Source: Ruegeria sp. HKCCD4315
Lineage (GTDB): Bacteria > Pseudomonadota > Alphaproteobacteria > Rhodobacterales > Rhodobacteraceae
DNA: 64,000 nt
Direction: 5' to 3'
NCBI RefSeq assembly: GCF_013112245.1
Contig: NZ_WVRN01000001.1
Location: 2,670,501 to 2,734,500, forward strand
The notes under the pieces are model-generated. The model was not told the origin of the DNA. It did not search any database and saw nothing but the letters and a program-made list of their open reading frames with translations. Position numbers and translations under genes: made by a program. Within the stretch, counting starts at the first letter, position 1; the number at the start of each line of letters is the position of its first letter. Below are positions 54,701-62,883 of this stretch, piece after piece.

Positions 54701-55103
54701 GCAACCAGCGCCAGTCAAAACCCAATCCTTGCCCGGTCCAACCGGAGAATCGAACCGCCTGAGTGAATACCCTCGCCCGCCATTGCTGTGTATGGGGCCC
54801 GGAGAGACTGCCGCAGCTTTGCAGGCTGAGACTGTTCAGGCGCTGGGTGGCACGGCCATTCAGGCGACCGGGATGCTGGACCTGCACAGGTTGGAAAACC
54901 TGACCGGCATCTCAGGTGTACTGTGGTGGGGGGATGACGAGACCGCCCGGCAGATCGAGCAGCATCTGGCGCGCCGCGACGGCCCGATTCTGCCCCTGAT
55001 CCCCGGCAAGCCTGACCGTGCGCGGGTTCTGGGTGAGCGTCATGTCTGCGTCGACACGACAGCAGCGGGCGGAAACGCTGCGTTGTTGGGAGGTGCGGCA
55101 TAA
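51705..55103 (+). CDS. putA: bifunctional proline dehydrogenase/glutamate-semialdehyde dehydrogenase
   Basis: 1132 aa from MSHSLRTLIDTP, with GGAGG just upstream. N-terminal arm then the FAD proline dehydrogenase barrel (VKLSALHPRYELAQ, MVRLVKGAYWDTEIKRAQ, FATHNAHTV), linker, and aldehyde dehydrogenase from about 600 with E758 in AETGGLNA and C792 in SAGQRCSAL. It oxidises proline to glutamate at the membrane. No N-terminal ribbon-helix-helix domain, so it is not a self-repressor and relies on the Lrp-type regulator. Confidence 0.96.
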   Translation: MSHSLRTLIDTPTYADQSAVLDTLITQANLTNTDRNAICAAAAQLVRDIRSSTSPGLMEVFLAEYGLSTDEGIALMCLAEALLRVPDADTIDALIEDKIAPSDWGKHLGQSSSSLVNASTWALMLTGKVLDEGQASPVGALRGAIKRLGEPVIRTAVARAMKEMGRQFVLGETIQSAMKRARGMEDNGYTYSYDMLGEAARTEADAARYHLSYSRAISAIAEACIHDDIRANPGISVKLSALHPRYELAQEQRVMDELVPRLRALALLAKAAGMGLNVDAEEADRLSLSLQVIEAVMSDPALAGWHGFGIVVQAYGPRAGLVLDTLYDMAQRHDRKLMVRLVKGAYWDTEIKRAQVEGVDGFPVFTHKAATDVSYIANARKLLNMTDRIYPQFATHNAHTVSAILHMADDQPYEFQRLHGMGETLHQIVMGKQNTRCRIYAPVGAHRDLLAYLVRRLLENGANSSFVNQIVDENVPPEEVAADPFITVQTPPPALPTGPELFQPERPNSKGFDLHHTPTLDRIEAARDGFRAHHWFAQPLLADKAKPEAEEPVTNPANPQDRPGSVAPASAADAELALASANPWDAPAAERSRVLNAAADLYEANYGELFALLAREAGKSLPDAVAELREAVDFLRYYAANIPAAKSAGIFTCISPWNFPLAIFSGQIAAALATGNAVLAKPAPQTPLVAHRAIQLMHEAGVPRDALQLLPGGPAVGASLTSDERVSGVAFTGSTATALKIRAAMAGNMRPGTPLIAETGGLNAMIVDSTALPEQAVQSIIESAFQSAGQRCSALRCLYLQEDIADDVLIMLKGAMDALSIGDPWLISTDCGPVIDEQARQGIADHVAKARGEGRVLKELPLPPEGTFVAPTLIEVSGIAALEREIFGPVLHVARFKAQDIDKVIADINATGYGLTFGLHTRIDDRVQHVTEAIHAGNIYVNRNQIGAIVGSQPFGGEGLSGTGPKAGGPNYMARFCAPDRQNTADTWSTVADLPAPQGQPAPVKTQSLPGPTGESNRLSEYPRPPLLCMGPGETAAALQAETVQALGGTAIQATGMLDLHRLENLTGISGVLWWGDDETARQIEQHLARRDGPILPLIPGKPDRARVLGERHVCVDTTAAGGNAALLGGAA

Positions 55104-55112
55104 GCTTGCCTT

Positions 55113-55140
55113 GACGCTGGGCGCGTAAAAGCCCAGCGTC
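55113..55140 (+). terminator. hairpin between putA and rhomboid gene
   Basis: GACGCTGGGC-GCGTAAAA-GCCCAGCGTC, a perfect 10-bp stem, 9 bp after the putA stop and 5 bp before the rhomboid ATG. There is no T-run. It either terminates putA weakly or hides the rhomboid ribosome binding region. Confidence 0.6.
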
Positions 55141-55145
55141 TCACC

Positions 55146-55889
55146 ATGTTTCCGATCCGTGACCATAACCCTTCGGGGCGCACGCCTTATGTTGTCTATG
55201 CTCTGATGGCGGCCAACATCCTGATCTTCCTCAGCTATGTGGGGATCATGGATGACGGGCCGCGGATCGGCAGGCTGTTCTTCGACTACGCCATCATCCC
55301 GGCGCGGGTCAGCGATGGGTTCGGGCTGGAAACACTGGTGACGTCCATGTTCCTGCACGGCGGCTGGATGCATCTGGCCGGAAACATGCTTTTCCTTTGG
55401 ATTTTCGGTGACAACCTGGAAGACGAGATGGGACACCTGCCCTTCTTGCTGTTCTATCTGGCAGCCGGGATTGGCGCTGGCCTCATTCACATCATCATCG
55501 GGCCGGACTCTCAGGTGCCGACCGTCGGCGCCTCGGGCGCAATTGCAGGTGTGATGGGTGGGTATCTGTTGCTGTTCCCGAAAGCGCGGGTGGATATCCT
55601 GCTGATCCTGATTGTCTATTTCAGGGTCTTCACAATTCCGGCCTTCATCATGCTGGGGGTCTGGCTGGCGATTCAGTTCTTTGGCAGCGTCACCAGCAAC
55701 CCCGACGAAGGCGGCATTGCCTATTGGGCCCATACCGGAGGGTTTGCTGTGGGCCTGATCCTGTGCATACCGCTTTGGCTGCGGCGCGGAGGGGTGCAGT
55801 TTTGGGACCGCACCCATGGCCACCCGCCCCACCCGGAAGCGAAATACAAGCTTTCGCAGTCACGTATTCCACGTGTTCCGCGCAAGTAA
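55146..55889 (+). CDS. rhomboid-family intramembrane serine protease
   Basis: 247 aa with six to seven membrane helices. Catalytic dyad S130 in VGASGAIAG and H196 in YWAHTGGF; the HLAGNMLFLWIFG block (76-88) gives the oxyanion-stabilising H and N. It cleaves membrane-spanning substrates within the bilayer; the bacterial substrates here are unknown. No Shine-Dalgarno is free outside the upstream hairpin. Confidence 0.93.
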   Translation: MFPIRDHNPSGRTPYVVYALMAANILIFLSYVGIMDDGPRIGRLFFDYAIIPARVSDGFGLETLVTSMFLHGGWMHLAGNMLFLWIFGDNLEDEMGHLPFLLFYLAAGIGAGLIHIIIGPDSQVPTVGASGAIAGVMGGYLLLFPKARVDILLILIVYFRVFTIPAFIMLGVWLAIQFFGSVTSNPDEGGIAYWAHTGGFAVGLILCIPLWLRRGGVQFWDRTHGHPPHPEAKYKLSQSRIPRVPRK

Positions 55890-55901
55890 CCTGAGAACTG
55901 T

Positions 55902-56687
55902 TTAGCCCCGGATAACCTTAGAGAACTGATCAAAGATCGGTTCGTTAGAACAGATCACTTCACCGTCCTCCAGCACATTGCCTTCGGGGTTCAGTGCCTG
56001 CACGAAGCCGCCTGCCTCTTTCACGATGATGATACCGGCCGCAAGATCCCAGGCGTTCAGGCGGCGTTCCCAGAAACCTTCGTACCGGCCAGCGGCGACA
56101 TACGCCATATCAAGCGCAGCGGCACCCCAGCGGCGTACACCAGCGCAAGCGGGCATGAGACGTGCCAGATCCTGCAGAGTCGCTGGCAGGTCCGAACGAC
56201 CGCCAAAAGGCAGGCCAGTCGCAAAGACCGATTCAATCATGCGGTGACGGCCTGACACGCGAATACGCATATCATTCATCCATGCGCCCTCGCCTTTTTC
56301 CGCAAAGAACATCTCGTCCTTGGCGGCGTCATAGATCACACCGGCAACAATCTTACCCTTGTGTTCCAGCGCGATCGAGATCGCCCAATGCGGCAGGCCG
56401 TGCAGAAAGTTGGTGGTGCCATCCAGCGGATCGACGATCCAACGACGGGTCGGGTCTTCGCCGTCAATGGCGCCACCCTCTTCGGCCAACCACCCATAGG
56501 TAGGGCGTGCGCCCAGCAACTCTTCTTTCAGGATGGCCTCGGCGGCGATATCAGCTTTGGAAACGAAGTCCCCCGCGCCTTTCATCGACACCTGCAAATT
56601 CTCGACTTCACGGAAATCTTTGACCAAAGAACGCCCCGCTTTGCGCGCGGCTTTGATCATGATGTTGAGATTTGCACTGCCAACCAT
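55902..56687 (-). CDS. suhB: inositol monophosphatase family protein (SuhB-like)
   Basis: 261 aa from MVGSANLNIMI (AGGAG 10 bp upstream). Metal/substrate motifs: EEGG near 70, WIVDPLDGTTNF near 83-94, and WDLAAGIIIVKEAGG near 215. Li-sensitive Mg-dependent phosphatase fold; in bacteria SuhB also affects rRNA transcription antitermination. The 3' end faces the rhomboid gene. Confidence 0.93.
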   Translation of the reverse strand: MVGSANLNIMIKAARKAGRSLVKDFREVENLQVSMKGAGDFVSKADIAAEAILKEELLGARPTYGWLAEEGGAIDGEDPTRRWIVDPLDGTTNFLHGLPHWAISIALEHKGKIVAGVIYDAAKDEMFFAEKGEGAWMNDMRIRVSGRHRMIESVFATGLPFGGRSDLPATLQDLARLMPACAGVRRWGAAALDMAYVAAGRYEGFWERRLNAWDLAAGIIIVKEAGGFVQALNPEGNVLEDGEVICSNEPIFDQFSKVIRG

Positions 56688-56785
56688 TGTCAAAAGGCTC
56701 CTGTCCGGTCAAACCGCGCGTATACTGCCGCAATGCGCCATTGCCAAGAGGAATGATACGCATAACGGACCCGCAGGAAACGCCG

Positions 56786-57691
56786 TTACTGGGATTGCAG
56801 CTTGCGGGCTTCTTCCCGGGCCAGTTTCACCAGTTCCTGCACATAAGGTTTCTCAAGATCCTCCGACCGGATCGCAGCGTACAGGCGTCGCGTGATCCCT
56901 TCTTTCGTCAGGGGCCGGGTCACGTAGTCCGAATTGTACTTGACCTCGCGCACGACCCAATCCGGCAAGACTGAAATCCCCCGGTTAGACGCGACCAAAA
57001 GCAGAATAACAGCGGTCAACTCGACCTGCCGGATCGCGGCGGGTTCAACCCGAGCAGGGATCAGCAACTGGCTGAACACATCCAGACGCGTACGCTCCAC
57101 CGGATACGTGATCAGGGTTTGACCGCGAAAATCCTCTGCCTCGATATATTCTTTCTCGGCCAGTGGATGGGTCGAGGCGGCCACAAAGACGGCGTTGTAG
57201 TCGAACAGCTCCACAAACTCGACACCCGGCAGGTCTTCGGGGTCGGACGACACTACTAGATCAACCTCTTCTTTCTGCAAGGCCGGAAGGGCATCAAAGG
57301 CCAGGCCGGGGCGGATATCCACATCGACATCGCCCCAGGACTTCCTGAAAGCCTCAAGTACCGGGAAAAGCCATTCGAAACAGGCATGGCATTCGATTGC
57401 GATATGCATCCGCCCGGTACGCCCATCCCGCAGCGAAGAAAATTCATGCTGAGCAGCCTCGACCTGCGGTAGGATCTGTTCCGCAAGTCGCAGCAAACGC
57501 AATCCGGCGGCCGACAGTTTCATGGGCTTGGAGCGACGCAGAAAAAGCTCGACCCCCGCCTGATCCTCTAATCCTTTGATCTGGTGGCTTAACGCAGACT
57601 GAGTGATGTTCAACTGGTCTGCTGCACGCGCCAGCCCGCCGCATTCGTGGATCGCTTTGATGGTACGCAGGTGCCGGAATTCAATGTGCAT
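56786..57691 (-). CDS. metR: LysR-family regulator, MetR-like
   Basis: 301 aa from MHIEFRHLRTIKAIHECGG, matching the N-terminus of MetR; an ATG four codons earlier is possible. HTH: ARAADQLNITQSALSHQIKGLE. Divergent from metF over 94 bp that holds a TGAG-N5-CTCA site, so it most likely activates metF with homocysteine as coregulator. Confidence 0.87.
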   Translation of the reverse strand: MHIEFRHLRTIKAIHECGGLARAADQLNITQSALSHQIKGLEDQAGVELFLRRSKPMKLSAAGLRLLRLAEQILPQVEAAQHEFSSLRDGRTGRMHIAIECHACFEWLFPVLEAFRKSWGDVDVDIRPGLAFDALPALQKEEVDLVVSSDPEDLPGVEFVELFDYNAVFVAASTHPLAEKEYIEAEDFRGQTLITYPVERTRLDVFSQLLIPARVEPAAIRQVELTAVILLLVASNRGISVLPDWVVREVKYNSDYVTRPLTKEGITRRLYAAIRSEDLEKPYVQELVKLAREEARKLQSQ

Positions 57692-57724
57692 TTCGAACAG
57701 CATTCATGTTGTTGTTGAATAATA

Positions 57725-57737
57725 TGAGTTTGTCTCA
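57725..57737. promoter_or_regulatory. candidate MetR site
   Basis: TGAG-TTTGT-CTCA, a perfect 4-bp inverted repeat with 5-bp spacer, in the metR/metF gap. It resembles the TGAA-N5-TTCA consensus of MetR with one base changed in each arm. Confidence 0.5.
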
Positions 57738-57785
57738 CATTGCCTGCCATGGCACAAGAGGCTCAGATGATCCAGCGAGGCCGTT

Positions 57786-58652
57786 ATGTCCAAACCTGAA
57801 ATTTCCTTTGAGTTCTTTCCGCCCAAAACTCTGGAAGCCTCATTCCGTCTTTGGGACACGGTTCAGACTTTGGCCCCCCTGGGCCCTCGCTTCGTGTCCG
57901 TTACCTATGGCGCTGGTGGCACAACGCGCGAGCTGACACGTGACGCAGTTTCGACCCTTCATAAGTCGTCGGGCCTGAACGTCGCTGCACATTTGACCTG
58001 CGTCGATGCCTCACGGCAGGAAACGTTGGAGATCGCCGACACATTCGCACGCACCGGTGTGCAAGACATCGTTGCCCTGCGCGGCGACCCGCCAAAGGGT
58101 CAGGACAAGTTCGTACCGCACCCCGACGGGTTCGCCAGCTCGGTCGAGCTGATTGAAGCGCTGGCCGAAACCGAGATGTTCAGTATTCGCGTCGGTGCCT
58201 ATCCTGACAAACACCCCGAAGCTGCCGATTTGGCTGCGGATGTGGATTGGCTAAAGGCCAAGCTTGACGCGGGCGCGGACGAAGCCCTGACGCAGTTCTT
58301 CTTCGAGGCAGAAACCTTTTTCCGGTTCCGTGACGCCTGCGCCAAAGCGGGCATCGACAAGCCGATTGTGCCCGGCATTCTGCCGATCGAGAACTGGGCA
58401 GGTGCCCGCAATTTCGCCAAGCGCTGCGGCACACATATTCCAGTCTGGGTGGAACAGGCTTTCGAAAAGGCAGTACGCGACGGACGCGAGGATCTGCTGG
58501 CAACCGCGATCTGCACCGAGCTGTGTTCAGATCTGATCGAAGGCGGCGTGGACAAGCTGCATTTCTACACACTGAACCGCCCGGAATTGACCCGTGATGT
58601 GTGCTTTGCGCTTGGCATCACACCGCGCGTTGAACTGGAAAACGTCGCCTAA
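57786..58652 (+). CDS. metF: methylenetetrahydrofolate reductase
   Basis: 288 aa, TIM barrel flavoprotein. Blocks: EISFEFFPPKT, FVSVTYGAGGTTRE (FAD/folate contacts), VALRGDPP and FFFEAETFFRF. It reduces 5,10-methylene-THF to 5-methyl-THF, which donates the methyl group to homocysteine. The following gene is on the same strand but 228 bp away and unrelated. Confidence 0.95.
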   Translation: MSKPEISFEFFPPKTLEASFRLWDTVQTLAPLGPRFVSVTYGAGGTTRELTRDAVSTLHKSSGLNVAAHLTCVDASRQETLEIADTFARTGVQDIVALRGDPPKGQDKFVPHPDGFASSVELIEALAETEMFSIRVGAYPDKHPEAADLAADVDWLKAKLDAGADEALTQFFFEAETFFRFRDACAKAGIDKPIVPGILPIENWAGARNFAKRCGTHIPVWVEQAFEKAVRDGREDLLATAICTELCSDLIEGGVDKLHFYTLNRPELTRDVCFALGITPRVELENVA

Positions 58653-58880
58653 GTCGGAAAAACTCAACGATTCGCTCGGGTTAGGCTCACCTCGGGCGAC
58701 TTTCGTTCTATTTTGTGTGAACTGTTTCACACTCATATTCGCAAAATTGCAGTTTTACAGGACAATTGAATCGCAAGATCGCGATTGTTGTCTGCACCCT
58801 CGCAAATCCACCCCGGAATTTGACAAAACTATGACCTGGGCGACACTGGGGGCGTATAGTTTGTAGCGAGTGTTTTGAGT

Positions 58881-59546
58881 ATGGAACCTGTAGATAAAGT
58901 GCGGGCGCGCACTGATGCCCTTGCAGATTTGGGATTACCCCCATCTGCCAGTTCCAATGAAATCAGAGAGGCGTGGCGGCAGATCGCCTTTCATTCGCAT
59001 CCCGATCACCGGGATGGGGACAGTTCCGGGTTTTCGCGCGCCAAGGCCGCCTATGATTTCTTACGCAACGAAGGATTGACGAAAAAGGGCGGTGGCAAAG
59101 CTGGCCAGGCTCAACCGCGTCGTCCGCGTTTGAAAAAGCGGATCATTGAGTTGCCGCAGGAAGACATCGCCGCCTGCAAAGCAATGCTGAGCCCTGAGGA
59201 AGTCTTGTCTCATGAGCACAGCCCAGCAGATGCGTTTGACGTACCCGAAGCGTGCATTTCGGACCATGTTCCAGATGCGGTAGGCTGTTACGGGCGGCAT
59301 TTGACCTATTTCGTCACCACACCCGTGCATCACGGTGCAAATCGTGTGGCCTTGCCAACAACAGTCCTGAGCGGTGCGCGGCATACCGAGGCAGAGATTC
59401 TGAGCTTTCAGTCCAAGGACACCGGTGCCGGAGAGGTGGTGATCCCGGACACGATTTGCGAACGCAAATTTCCTGGCGCCAAGAGCGTGAAGATCCGGTT
59501 TGATGCCGATCAGGACATCCGCGATCAATTCTGGCTGGCGGGCTGA
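58881..59546 (+). CDS. J-domain protein with uncharacterised C-terminus
   Basis: 221 aa from ATG (MEPVDKVRARTD); a TTG two codons earlier also exists. The J domain runs to about residue 70 with the HPD motif in FHSHPDHRDG. A basic linker (PRRPRLKKR) leads to a 150-residue C-terminal part that I do not recognise, with three Cys (KAMLSP region C, EACISD, VGCYGR). It may be a specialised DnaK partner. It ends 7 bp before a terminator. Confidence 0.78.
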   Translation: MEPVDKVRARTDALADLGLPPSASSNEIREAWRQIAFHSHPDHRDGDSSGFSRAKAAYDFLRNEGLTKKGGGKAGQAQPRRPRLKKRIIELPQEDIAACKAMLSPEEVLSHEHSPADAFDVPEACISDHVPDAVGCYGRHLTYFVTTPVHHGANRVALPTTVLSGARHTEAEILSFQSKDTGAGEVVIPDTICERKFPGAKSVKIRFDADQDIRDQFWLAG

Positions 59547-59553
59547 ATGCAAA

Positions 59554-59580
59554 AAAGCCCGGCCAGATCAGCCGGGCTTT
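59554..59580. terminator. bidirectional intrinsic terminator
   Basis: AAAGCCCGGC-CAGATCA-GCCGGGCTTT, a perfect 10-bp stem with A-run before and T-rich sequence after, between the convergent J-domain and YHS genes. Confidence 0.88.
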
Positions 59581-59604
59581 GAATTTTTCAATCCAAGGCG
59601 TCGA

Positions 59605-60123
59605 TCAGTTTGTGACCGGGCCTTCCGAAGTGAATTTCGGGATCACACTTGTCGATGCGTCCGAGGACTCGATGCCCGGCCAGTTGCCTTCAGCGATGTT
59701 GATGTTGCCGGGCACATCTTCTTCCCAAAAGCCAACAACCACATCGGTGATGTTCAAGTACAGCTTGTCATCGACAATGCGCCACAAGTTGGGGTTGGCC
59801 GGAACCTTACCGCCTTTTGACACGCCATAAGCACAGTGGCCATCATATTGCGGCGCATAGAAGGCCGGATTTTCCAGGAACGTGTCGCGGTTTTCTTCGG
59901 TCGCAAAAGCCCAGGTTGCACCGTTGTATTCCGCAGTAATGTCGGCTTTTCCGCGCACGGCTTCGGGCTGCGATTGGCCGACCGGAACCTGATCAAGGCT
60001 GCGATATGCAACCACGTCGTAGCCCGAGACAGCAAAGCCGGTGCCATCAACATATTGAGGCCCGGCAAATGCCGGAACCGCCAGAGCCATGGCCGCAGCG
60101 AAGGTCAATGCAAAGCGTTTCAT
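59605..60123 (-). CDS. periplasmic YHS domain-containing protein
   Basis: 172 aa from MKRFALTFAAAMALAVPAFA, a signal peptide with an AFAG cleavage site; the frame runs on upstream without support. The YHS-like domain is GFAVSGYDVVAY through YNGATWAFATEENRDTFLENPAFYAPQYDGHCAYG. The single His/Cys in DGHCAYG may bind a metal. These proteins are common in marine alphaproteobacteria; the function is not settled. Confidence 0.85.
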   Translation of the reverse strand: MKRFALTFAAAMALAVPAFAGPQYVDGTGFAVSGYDVVAYRSLDQVPVGQSQPEAVRGKADITAEYNGATWAFATEENRDTFLENPAFYAPQYDGHCAYGVSKGGKVPANPNLWRIVDDKLYLNITDVVVGFWEEDVPGNINIAEGNWPGIESSDASTSVIPKFTSEGPVTN

Positions 60124-60359
60124 GTGGTCTATCCTTTTCGGGTCAACTGTGTCCGTGATGCCGTTGTGGCAGGTCTGACAAGACAATATGCGATTCCCGT
60201 GCAGTTCGTAGTCCCCCTAACGCCGCTGTGACCCGGCACGAGAAAACGTGAGAGTTTGGACGGAGATTGTTACAGAATAAGCCAACAGCAGCGGGTTGGA
60301 CTCGGCGGTTTGCAATATTAGCTTTAAGACAGCCCTGATAACGGCAAGAAAGGCAAGAG

Positions 60360-61238
60360 ATGAGCGACCAATCCCCGTACACCCCCCCAGCGGTCTGGAC
60401 CTGGGACAGCAAAAGCGGCGGCCAGTTCGCCAATATCAACCGGCCGATTGCCGGAGCGACCCACGACAAAGACCTGCCGGTCGGACGCCACCCACTGCAA
60501 CTGTACTCACTGGCCACACCCAATGGCGTGAAGGTTACGGTCATGCTGGAAGAACTGTTGGCGCTGGGTCACGAAGGTGCTGAATACAATGCCTGGCTGG
60601 TCAATATCGGCGAGGGCGATCAGTTCAGCTCAGGCTTTGTCGGAGCCAACCCAAATTCGAAAATCCCGGCCCTTTGGGACCGGTCCGGGGATACACCCAC
60701 GCGCGTGTTCGAAAGCGCTTCGATCCTGTTTCACCTGGCTGAAAAGTTCGGCGCGTTCCTTCCTGCGTCGGGCCCTGAGCGCACTGAGGTGATGAACTGG
60801 GTGTTCTGGCAAATGGGCAGCGCGCCATATCTGGGCGGCGGGTTCGGCCATTTCTACGCCTACGCGCCCGAGAAATGGGAATACCCGATCAACCGCTTTG
60901 CGATGGAGACCAAGCGGCAGCTGGACGTTCTGGATCGGGAATTGGCGGACAAGACCTATATTGCTGGTGACGAGTACACGATTGCCGACATGGCGATCTG
61001 GCCTTGGTATGGCCAACTGGTATTGGGCCGTCTTTACAGCGCCGCCGAGTTTCTGGACGTTGAATCGTACAAGAACGTCATGCGTTGGGCCAAAGAAATT
61101 GACGCCCGTCCGGCGGTTCAGCGCGGGCGTATGGTCAACCGTGCTTTTGGCGAGCCGCACACGCAGCTGCACGAGCGCCACGATGCCAGCGATTTCGAGA
61201 CCCGCACGCAGGACAAACTGGAACCAGCGGCGGAATAA
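60360..61238 (+). CDS. yghU: glutathione S-transferase, YghU-like
   Basis: 292 aa, longer than ordinary GSTs because of an N-terminal extension (YTPPAVWTWD, INRPIAGATHDKDLPVG) as in E. coli YghU. Thioredoxin-like domain with LYSLATPNGVKVTVMLEEL and the GSH-site NPNSKIPAL and ESASILFHLAEKF; C-terminal helical domain with GDEYTIADMAIWPW. Likely a glutathione disulfide reductase or peroxidase. Confidence 0.92.
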   Translation: MSDQSPYTPPAVWTWDSKSGGQFANINRPIAGATHDKDLPVGRHPLQLYSLATPNGVKVTVMLEELLALGHEGAEYNAWLVNIGEGDQFSSGFVGANPNSKIPALWDRSGDTPTRVFESASILFHLAEKFGAFLPASGPERTEVMNWVFWQMGSAPYLGGGFGHFYAYAPEKWEYPINRFAMETKRQLDVLDRELADKTYIAGDEYTIADMAIWPWYGQLVLGRLYSAAEFLDVESYKNVMRWAKEIDARPAVQRGRMVNRAFGEPHTQLHERHDASDFETRTQDKLEPAAE

Positions 61239-61258
61239 CTAATCCCGCTAGCACAACA

Positions 61259-61285
61259 ACACGCGGTGCGGTCTGCGCCGCGTGT
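61259..61285. terminator. GC-rich hairpin after yghU
   Basis: ACACGCGGTGC-GGTCT-GCGCCGCGTGT, an 11-bp stem with one G-U, between the convergent yghU and sseB-like genes. The T-run is weak; termination of one or both is likely. Confidence 0.65.
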
Positions 61286-61299
61286 ATGCGTTTAGACAT

Positions 61300-62088
61300 T
61301 TATTTCAGAATTGGCGGATTGTCCGGGTTACTGCCGGGGGCCTCTCTTACCTGCTTGACGCTTTTGGGCTCGGGCAGATCAAAGCGAAGTCCAACCTTGG
61401 CCAACAACGCAGCAGCAGGCTCGCTGGCGGCGAAAAAACCGACATCCATCGCGCCCGCCTCGATCCCGGAAAAGGTCAACGCTTCGGACGCGGCCTTGGC
61501 AAGCGCGGGCTCTGCCCCATCGAGAACATCGACAAAACCCAACAAATGTCCCTGCGCGCCAGCTTCTGACTTGGTGGCTACCAAATAGGCCGCAGTGGCC
61601 AACCCGCCTGCGGTTGCCAGTTTGGTATCCAAAGCGGTCAGCAAATTATCAGGCAAACCAGACGGCGGCATGAACTCTGCCAGTTTTTCCTCGACCTCTT
61701 TTGGACTGTTTTGCAGCGTTTCGGCCAACCAACCCAATGCTTCTGCTGGAACCAGCATCGAGGATGGCGCAGTTTCCAGATTCAGGCCCAGCCCGATCCC
61801 CTGCCCTGCCAGCATCCCGGAAAGCACCCGCCCCGAAAGCGCCACGTAAGGTACGGGCCGACCTGCGAACTGCGCCAACCGTTCCTCTCGGTCAAAAGCC
61901 AGCACAAAGCGCCCGTCCGCAACGTCGAATAATTCGGGCGAGACATTCTCGTCCTGCGCTTCCTCGGTCAGCATCAGGAACAGCTCGCTGTCGGCCAGCC
62001 GCTCAAAAAATCGCAATCGGGCGGAATCGTTTTGCGGATCTGCCTGCATCGCGGCATGTGCTGCGTCCAACGCCGTGGGTTCAGTCAT
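61300..62088 (-). CDS. SseB-family protein
   Basis: 262 aa. An SseB N-terminal domain (FFERLADSELFLMLTEEAQDENVSPELF, then ADGRFVLAFDREERLAQFAG) and a second alanine-rich domain with GMLAGQGIGLGLNLE. Cytoplasmic; E. coli SseB is implicated in sulfurtransferase regulation, but the family is broad and the role here is not known. Its start overlaps the uracil-DNA glycosylase-like stop by 8 bp. Confidence 0.82.
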   Translation of the reverse strand: MTEPTALDAAHAAMQADPQNDSARLRFFERLADSELFLMLTEEAQDENVSPELFDVADGRFVLAFDREERLAQFAGRPVPYVALSGRVLSGMLAGQGIGLGLNLETAPSSMLVPAEALGWLAETLQNSPKEVEEKLAEFMPPSGLPDNLLTALDTKLATAGGLATAAYLVATKSEAGAQGHLLGFVDVLDGAEPALAKAASEALTFSGIEAGAMDVGFFAASEPAAALLAKVGLRFDLPEPKSVKQVREAPGSNPDNPPILK

Positions 62089-62668
62089 TCAACACCTCTT
62101 GGACCCGCGCGCGCAGAACCGGTAAAAGCTCGGCCTCGAACCACGGGTTTTTCTTTAACCATGCCGTATTGCGCCAGGACGGATGAGGCAAGGCAAAGAC
62201 CCGCGGCGCATGGTCCTGCCAGCTTTGGACGGTGCTTGTGACCGAACCGCGTACGCCAAGGTGGTACTTATGCGCATGCCCCCCGACCAGGACGGTCAAC
62301 GGCACCTGGCCCAGAACGCTCATCACCCGATCATGCCAGGTGTTTCGGCACAGGGCGGGCGGCGGAAGGTCGGCGCTGCGGGCATCATAACCGGGAAAGC
62401 AGAACGCCATGGGTACAATCGACACGCGGTCGCGGTCATAAAAGATCGTCTCATCAATCCCCAACCAATGCCTCAATCTGTCACCCGAAGGGTCGGTGAA
62501 CGGCCGCCCCGACTCATGCACGCGTGCACCCGGCGCCTGCCCTGCGATCAGAACTGGTGTGCCTGAACGAAACCAAACTACCGGGCGTGGTTCATGCGCC
62601 GTTGCTGTCTGTGAAAACCTGTCTGCGCACAGGCGACAGGCCCGAATTTCGTCGGCTAAACTGTCCAT
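62081..62668 (-). CDS. uracil-DNA glycosylase family protein
   Basis: 195 aa. The N-terminal CRLC with other cysteines is reduced compared with 4Fe-4S family 4 enzymes. Motif A is LIAGQAPGARVHESGRPFTDPSGDRL and motif B ALPHPSWRN. Nucleotide-flipping His is H in LPHPS. The family removes uracil from DNA, though this subgroup is poorly tested and sometimes binds instead. Coupled to the SseB-like gene. Confidence 0.83.
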   Translation of the reverse strand: MDSLADEIRACRLCADRFSQTATAHEPRPVVWFRSGTPVLIAGQAPGARVHESGRPFTDPSGDRLRHWLGIDETIFYDRDRVSIVPMAFCFPGYDARSADLPPPALCRNTWHDRVMSVLGQVPLTVLVGGHAHKYHLGVRGSVTSTVQSWQDHAPRVFALPHPSWRNTAWLKKNPWFEAELLPVLRARVQEVLND

Positions 62669-62883
62669 CTAATGTCAAAACCTCTTCTGGCCCACGCGTC
62701 ACGACGGGGAACATAAGGCCCGCCGGACACACCGCCAATCAGGTTGTCACAGGTTTTACCTCAACGCATTGATCATTTGTTTCATAATTCGACATAATGT
62801 AGCCAACATGGAACGGTAAAAATAACCTTCTCCGGCCGTCCCAAAGAACGGCAACACAACGGAACACGAGCAGCAGGCCCCGA

